DNA from: CAYREV01 sp964423345
Lineage (GTDB): Bacteria > Bacteroidota > Rhodothermia > Balneolales > Balneolaceae
Direction of reading: 5' to 3'
DNA length: 64,000 nt
Assembly: GCA_964423345.1 (NCBI GenBank)
Contig: CAYREV010000007.1
Location: forward strand, 1 to 64,000
Position 1 is the first letter of the stretch, and each line of letters begins with the position of its first letter. The position numbers and the translations under genes were made by a program. Below are positions 59,802 to 64,000 of this stretch, one piece after another. The notes below the pieces were generated by a model that had not been told where the DNA came from, ran no database searches, and saw nothing but the letters and a program-made list of their open reading frames with translations.

Positions 59802-61592
59802 ATGAAATTTTTTCAAAACCTGGTAGCTGCCACCCTGGGAACTCTCATAGCCCTCTTCCTGGTGTTCATTGTTCTCTTTATAACCCTGGCCAGCAGCACC
59901 GGAGAACCCGAACCCTACATACGGGAAAATACGGTCCTTAAAATTGATATAAGCGGCAATCTCCCCGCTCAGTCTACAAAAGACCCGCTCGAAGAGCTGT
60001 TCAACCGCGGCAGGTATAATAAGGTGTCGCTTGAAACATTAAAAGAGAACCTGGCAAAAGCCAAAAGCCATGAGAGGGTAAAAGGGGTTTGGCTGGAGAT
60101 CGACTTCGTTACCGAGGGATGGGCTAATCTTGAGGAGGCCCACCGCATGATCAAGGCTTTCAGGGACAGCACCGATAAATTTGTATATGCCAGCACCAAC
60201 GATTTGGGATTCAACGAGCAGGGGTATTACCTGGCAACGGCTTCCGACTCGATATTTTCTCCTCCCGAATCATTTTTTGAATTCGACGGCTTCTTTACCC
60301 AGGTCGCATTTTACAAGGGACTATTTGACAAAATAGGCATAGATGCCAATATAGCGAGGGTCGGCAAATATAAAAGCGCCGTGGAGCCATACATGCGCAA
60401 AGAATTCTCCGAAGAAAGCAAGCTGCAGCTCTCGGCCCTCATCGACCAAAGCACCTCTACCTTCATGGAGGCAGTAAGCCGAAAAACCGGCTTGAGCACT
60501 TCTCACATCAATAGCCTGATGAGTGACAGTCCCCGGCTTCTGGCCGGCTTTGGCTATGAAAATGGCCTTATCGACTCACTGATGTATACCGATGAAGTGG
60601 AACAGCAAATCAAAAAGAGGATAGGCATTAAAGAGAATGCTGATCTCAAAACAGTATCCAATGCCAGGTACGCCAGGGTGACGAGGCAAAGTGCCGGCTT
60701 AAAAAGCGGTGACGATAGCAATAAAATTGCCGTTATCTATGCTGACGGGCCCATACTGCCCGAAATGAACGGTGGTAACCCATTCGACAAACAGCAATAT
60801 ATAACCACCGCTTTCTTCGATGAACAGCTTGGTGAGATCCGGGAGGACGACCGGATCAAGGCATTGGTCGTCCGGGTCAACAGCCCGGGAGGTTCGGGCA
60901 GCACCTCCGATGCCATACTCAGAATGCTTAAAGAGGTCAAAAAGGATATGCCCGTGATTGTATCCATGGGGCCCGTGGCCGCATCGGGGGGATACTACAT
61001 TTCCATGGAAGCCGACACTATTGTGGCCTCCCCCACAACCATAACCGGATCCATTGGAGTCTTTGCGACAAAATTCAACACCAAGCAACTCTTTAACGAG
61101 GAATTGGGCATTACCTTCGACGAGGTGAAGTCGCACCCCCATGCAGGCTGGCTGTTGCCAACCACCGATTTTACTCCTTCCGAGGAAAAGGCGTTCAACC
61201 AATTTGTTGAAACGTTTTATGACACCTTTATAGGCAAGGTGGCCGATGCCCGCGGGCTCAGCAGGCAACAGGTGCATGAGGTAGCCCAGGGTCGGGTATG
61301 GACCGGTGAAGCGGCCTTAAACCATAACCTTGTGGACGTGCTGGGCGGTCTGGATAAGGCGATGGAGATTGCAGCCGAAAAAGCCGAACTGAAAGAGTAT
61401 GCCATAGAAACCTATCCAAAGCGAAAAGATATTTATGAGTTGCTGATGGGATCTGCCGAAATGAAAGCCCGATCTTTCTTAGGGGACCGTTGGTTCTTCA
61501 ACTCCCAACTGGAGCAAGCAAGCCGAACCCTCTCCATACTGAAAAGGAAAGGGCCGCTTGCTTATTTCCCTTACGAAATCACCATACAATAG
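59802..61592 (+). CDS. sppA: Signal peptide peptidase SppA (67K type)
   Basis: Membrane-anchored serine protease of 596 aa with two ClpP-like domains. N-terminal helix (10-31), the Lys of the dyad in GKYKSAVEPYMRKEF (domain 1) and the Ser in MGPVAASGGYYIS (domain 2), as in E. coli-type SppA. It degrades cleaved signal peptides. The next gene starts 3 bp after its stop. Confidence 0.93.
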   Translation: MKFFQNLVAATLGTLIALFLVFIVLFITLASSTGEPEPYIRENTVLKIDISGNLPAQSTKDPLEELFNRGRYNKVSLETLKENLAKAKSHERVKGVWLEIDFVTEGWANLEEAHRMIKAFRDSTDKFVYASTNDLGFNEQGYYLATASDSIFSPPESFFEFDGFFTQVAFYKGLFDKIGIDANIARVGKYKSAVEPYMRKEFSEESKLQLSALIDQSTSTFMEAVSRKTGLSTSHINSLMSDSPRLLAGFGYENGLIDSLMYTDEVEQQIKKRIGIKENADLKTVSNARYARVTRQSAGLKSGDDSNKIAVIYADGPILPEMNGGNPFDKQQYITTAFFDEQLGEIREDDRIKALVVRVNSPGGSGSTSDAILRMLKEVKKDMPVIVSMGPVAASGGYYISMEADTIVASPTTITGSIGVFATKFNTKQLFNEELGITFDEVKSHPHAGWLLPTTDFTPSEEKAFNQFVETFYDTFIGKVADARGLSRQQVHEVAQGRVWTGEAALNHNLVDVLGGLDKAMEIAAEKAELKEYAIETYPKRKDIYELLMGSAEMKARSFLGDRWFFNSQLEQASRTLSILKRKGPLAYFPYEITIQ

Positions 61593-61594
61593 CC

Positions 61595-62440
61595 ATGGAA
61601 TTGGGACGGTTTCATATCGAGCAATTGAGCGAGGGACAGTTCGAATTTTTTTCGGACGGGACGGTTCACCGAAAGCCCGTGGATGAGTCGGCCGATCCCC
61701 GCCCCTCCCTGTCGGGCAAACGCAATTCCGCCCTGATAGGTATCAACCCCATATTGATAAGCAATGGCGAGGATAACATCCTGCTCGATACCGGATTGGG
61801 CTGGGGACTCGATGCCGGTAGCGGCTACGATGACATATCCAATGTAGTTACCAACCTCGACATATTTGATATCGATCCCGAAGCGGTTTCCCATGTGGTG
61901 CTGACGCATCTTCACTATGACCATGCCGCAGGCTCTTCATTTACCGACGCCTCCTCCGCCACCCGTCCCACCTTCCCCAACGCCACCTATTATGTACAGA
62001 AAAGGGAATGGGATTATGCACTGGAACAGGTGGAGTCGGGCATGGATATCAAGGGAATAGGATACCGGCTGGACGACTTCTACCGGCTGGTGGCAGACGG
62101 ACGCGTGGAATTCATCACGGAAGATTTCATGACCCTGACGGAAGGGGTGGAAGTAATGTGGACCGGGGGCCATACACCGGGGCACCAGGCCGTTCGCATC
62201 CGGGACCAGGGCAAGACTGCATTTTACCTGGGGGAGCTGCTGCCGAACGAATCTCACCTTAACCGGTATGCCATGCGCCAGATGGATGTACACCCGCTGC
62301 AGGCCAAAAAAATGAAAATACAGTTATTGAAATCGGCTTATGAAAGCAAGGCGGTACTGTTCTTCTATCATTCGCTCTTTTCTAAAGTGGGTCGGCTGGA
62401 AAAGGATCAGAAAAGGTATGTGCTGAAAGAGCTGAACTAG
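61595..62440 (+). CDS. Metallo-beta-lactamase-fold hydrolase
   Basis: A 281-aa cytosolic hydrolase with the zinc motif THLHYDHAAG (HxHxDH), GGHTPGHQAV and a later Asp/His (YHSLFSK). The open frame extends upstream into sppA, but the ATG at 61595 right after the sppA stop is the natural start. Substrate unknown; glyoxalase II-like or lactonase activity is possible. Operon with sppA. Confidence 0.88.
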   Translation: MELGRFHIEQLSEGQFEFFSDGTVHRKPVDESADPRPSLSGKRNSALIGINPILISNGEDNILLDTGLGWGLDAGSGYDDISNVVTNLDIFDIDPEAVSHVVLTHLHYDHAAGSSFTDASSATRPTFPNATYYVQKREWDYALEQVESGMDIKGIGYRLDDFYRLVADGRVEFITEDFMTLTEGVEVMWTGGHTPGHQAVRIRDQGKTAFYLGELLPNESHLNRYAMRQMDVHPLQAKKMKIQLLKSAYESKAVLFFYHSLFSKVGRLEKDQKRYVLKELN

Positions 62441-62441
62441 T

Positions 62442-63965
62442 TCACTCCTTGTTCATTGATATCAGAAACTCCTCGTTCGACTTCGTTCCCTTCATCTTGT
62501 TGAGAAGAAACTCCATCGCTTCAAATGCATTCATCCTGTTCAGGTAACGGCGCAACAGTACCACCTTCTCTCTTTCTTCATCGGGTACGATAAGCTCCTC
62601 GCGCCGCGTTCCGCTTTTAAAGATATCCATTGCCGGAAATATACGACGATCGGCCAGGTTACGGTTCAGCACTACCTCCATATTACCGGTACCTTTGAAC
62701 TCCTCGAAAATGAGATCGTCCATTCGCGAGCCTGTCTGCACCAGTGCGGTAGCCAGGATAGAAAGGCTCCCCCCATTTTCAATATTACGGGCCGAGCTGA
62801 ACAGCTGCCGGGGTGCTTTCAGCGCTTCCGAATCGATACCGCCCGACATCGTTCGGCCGGAACTCGGTGCACAAATGTTATAGGCCCTGGCAAGGCGTGT
62901 AATAGAATCCATCAGCAGCAAGACATCATGGCCGCTCTCCACAAGGCGCTTGGCCTTTTCAAAAACAATCTCGGATAGGCCCACATGGTTTTCGGGGCGT
63001 TCATCAAATGTGGAAGCAACCACTTCCGCATTATCTACGTTACGCTCCATTTCGGTTACTTCTTCAGGCCGTTCGTCAATCAGTAGAATAATTACTTTCG
63101 TATTGGGATTATTCTCGTTTACTGCGTTTGCTATATTACGGAGAATGGTTGTTTTTCCCGTCTTGGGTTGCGCTACAATCAACCCGCGCTGCCCTTTCCC
63201 CAGAGGGGCAAAGAGGTTTATAATACGCGTGGTATACTCATTGGCCCTGTGCTCGAGGTTAAACCGTTCTTCGGGATAGATTGGCAGAAGGTCCTCAAAA
63301 TCCTCCCTGTTATCCATGTCATGCGGTATCTTTCCATTCACACCGTCTACCCTCAAAAGGGCAAAATACCGCTCCCCTACTTTCGGGGGCCTGATTATAC
63401 CGATGACGCAATCACCCTGTTTCAGCCGGAAACGCTTGATTTGCGAAGGCGACACATAAATGTCGTCCGGACTGGCCTTATAGTTATAATTTACCGAACG
63501 CAGGAAGCCGTAACCGTCAGGAAGTATTTCAAGTGTACCCTCCTGTATCAGGTAAGGTCCCAGTCCCGGCTCGATTTCTTCCAGGCGCTCTTCCAGGGTA
63601 GGGGCTTCCGATTCAGGCAGGATATCGTGAACGCTTTTTTTCTTCTTACCCTTCTTTTTTCCTCCCTTGCCGGATGAACCGGAACGGCGGGAACGAGTAT
63701 TCCTGGAATCTGAATCATTATTTTCGGTCTGGTAGGGTTGGGTATGCTGGGTATTATCCTGCTGCCTTCCTTCATCATCAGCTTCAGAAGAGTCCTTATT
63801 CTCCTCGCCAACCGTCTTACGAATCTTTTCAATAAGTTCGTTTTTACGAAGTCCTCCAGGCTTTAACCCCTGCTTCCGGGCAATTTTTTGAAGCTCGCTA
63901 ACCTTCTTCTTGGAGAGCGAGTCTATATCTTCAATGGTTACACCATCGGTTTGGTTATCCGACAT
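62442..63965 (-). CDS. rho: Transcription termination factor Rho
   Basis: Hexameric RNA helicase that ends transcription. The 507 aa have a Rho_N SAP-like start (LSKKKVSELQKIARKQG), a basic and Asn/Gln-rich insert (about 55-115, GSSGKGGKKKGKKKKSVHD), a cold-shock RNA-binding domain, then the ATPase with Walker A PKTGKTTI, Walker B VLLLMDSITRLAR and Q loop/R loop region (NICAPSSGRTMSGG). The long insert is typical of Bacteroidota-type Rho. The 35 bases upstream to the window edge show no site. Confidence 0.96.
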   Translation of the reverse strand: MSDNQTDGVTIEDIDSLSKKKVSELQKIARKQGLKPGGLRKNELIEKIRKTVGEENKDSSEADDEGRQQDNTQHTQPYQTENNDSDSRNTRSRRSGSSGKGGKKKGKKKKSVHDILPESEAPTLEERLEEIEPGLGPYLIQEGTLEILPDGYGFLRSVNYNYKASPDDIYVSPSQIKRFRLKQGDCVIGIIRPPKVGERYFALLRVDGVNGKIPHDMDNREDFEDLLPIYPEERFNLEHRANEYTTRIINLFAPLGKGQRGLIVAQPKTGKTTILRNIANAVNENNPNTKVIILLIDERPEEVTEMERNVDNAEVVASTFDERPENHVGLSEIVFEKAKRLVESGHDVLLLMDSITRLARAYNICAPSSGRTMSGGIDSEALKAPRQLFSSARNIENGGSLSILATALVQTGSRMDDLIFEEFKGTGNMEVVLNRNLADRRIFPAMDIFKSGTRREELIVPDEEREKVVLLRRYLNRMNAFEAMEFLLNKMKGTKSNEEFLISMNKE

Positions 63966-64000
63966 AATGATCTAATGAATCCGTTTTATTGAGATGAATA

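Noticed and set aside
60699..61277. Open frame opposite sppA
   Set aside because: Antisense to the conserved catalytic part of SppA.
61490..61594. Extended start of the metallo-beta-lactamase in sppA
   Set aside because: It overlaps conserved sppA coding sequence; an ATG 3 bp after the sppA stop is present.
1..64000. Insertion sequences, phage genes, CRISPR arrays, rRNA or tRNA genes
   Set aside because: I looked for transposase-like products, short regular repeats and tRNA T-arm motifs and saw none that I can support.

Overview
The window looks like a chromosomal stretch from a denitrifying, heterotrophic bacterium of the Bacteroidota/Rhodothermota/Balneolota side of the FCB group; the exact lineage is inference. 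Supporting signs are a Sec-exported, clade II-type NosZ, ADP-forming acyl-CoA synthetase, paired tyrosine phenol-lyase and tryptophanase, weak Shine-Dalgarno signals, a Rho with a long basic N-terminal insert, alginate-export-type and other beta-barrel porins, and ASPIC/UnbV plus TPR proteins. I saw no rRNA, tRNA, CRISPR array, phage gene or insertion sequence.

Layout. 1-3724 (minus): the start of a cbb3 oxidase cluster (ccoN partial, ccoS, ccoI) behind an Rrf2 regulator. 3923-12218 (plus): a second Rrf2 regulator, a lipoprotein cytochrome c, nosZ, a membrane protein, nosL, nosD, nosF, nosY, then hemN. 12228-23700: ppdK, ctaA, ric (NO-damage repair), an unrecognised 606-aa protein, tyrosine phenol-lyase, convergent tryptophanase and an ADP-forming acyl-CoA synthetase. 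23704-30899 (minus): an unusual respiratory island with two divergent heme-copper-oxidase-family proteins, a CuA subunit, a tiny membrane subunit, a SCO protein and a cytochrome b / two [4Fe-4S] / MvhD-like fusion; this is the best candidate for a nitric oxide reductase. 31231-35242: a third Rrf2 regulator, a CopD-like protein, a porin, azurin and nirK. 35680-43519: a cytochrome b-multiheme c fusion with UnbV and TPR partners, OsmC, and several histidine-bearing membrane proteins next to a relic of a truncated globin. 43549-52552: acyl-CoA hydrolase/transferase, porin, two YceI proteins, Usp and an NtrC-type two-component system. 52789-63965: housekeeping genes (rpiB, glyA, tatC, FKBP, alr, a CrtI-like oxidoreductase, sppA, a metallo-beta-lactamase, rho).

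The genes form most of a denitrification pathway: NO2- to NO (NirK, azurin), NO to N2O (CuA NOR-like island) and N2O to N2 (Nos cluster), with NO-stress repair (Ric) and heme and copper supply (HemN, CtaA, CcoI, SCO). Amino-acid lyases giving pyruvate, PPDK and acyl-CoA/ATP enzymes give an anaerobic carbon and energy side.

The most striking layer is regulatory. Three recurrent palindrome classes were read directly from intergenic DNA. (1) TTAAGA-N8-TCTTAA stands before the second rrf2, the nos operon, ric, the ADP-forming synthetase, the multiheme operon and osmC. (2) TAGA-N8-TCTA pairs stand before the NOR-like island and nirK. (3) Paired TTGCA-N4-TGCAA dyads lie about 115-125 bp upstream of sigma-54-like -24/-12 promoters for nirK, a porin and the yceI pair, which fits enhancers for the NtrC-type regulator encoded at 49887-51233. 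There are also two unexplained structured intergenic elements (31009-31115 and 46599-46682).
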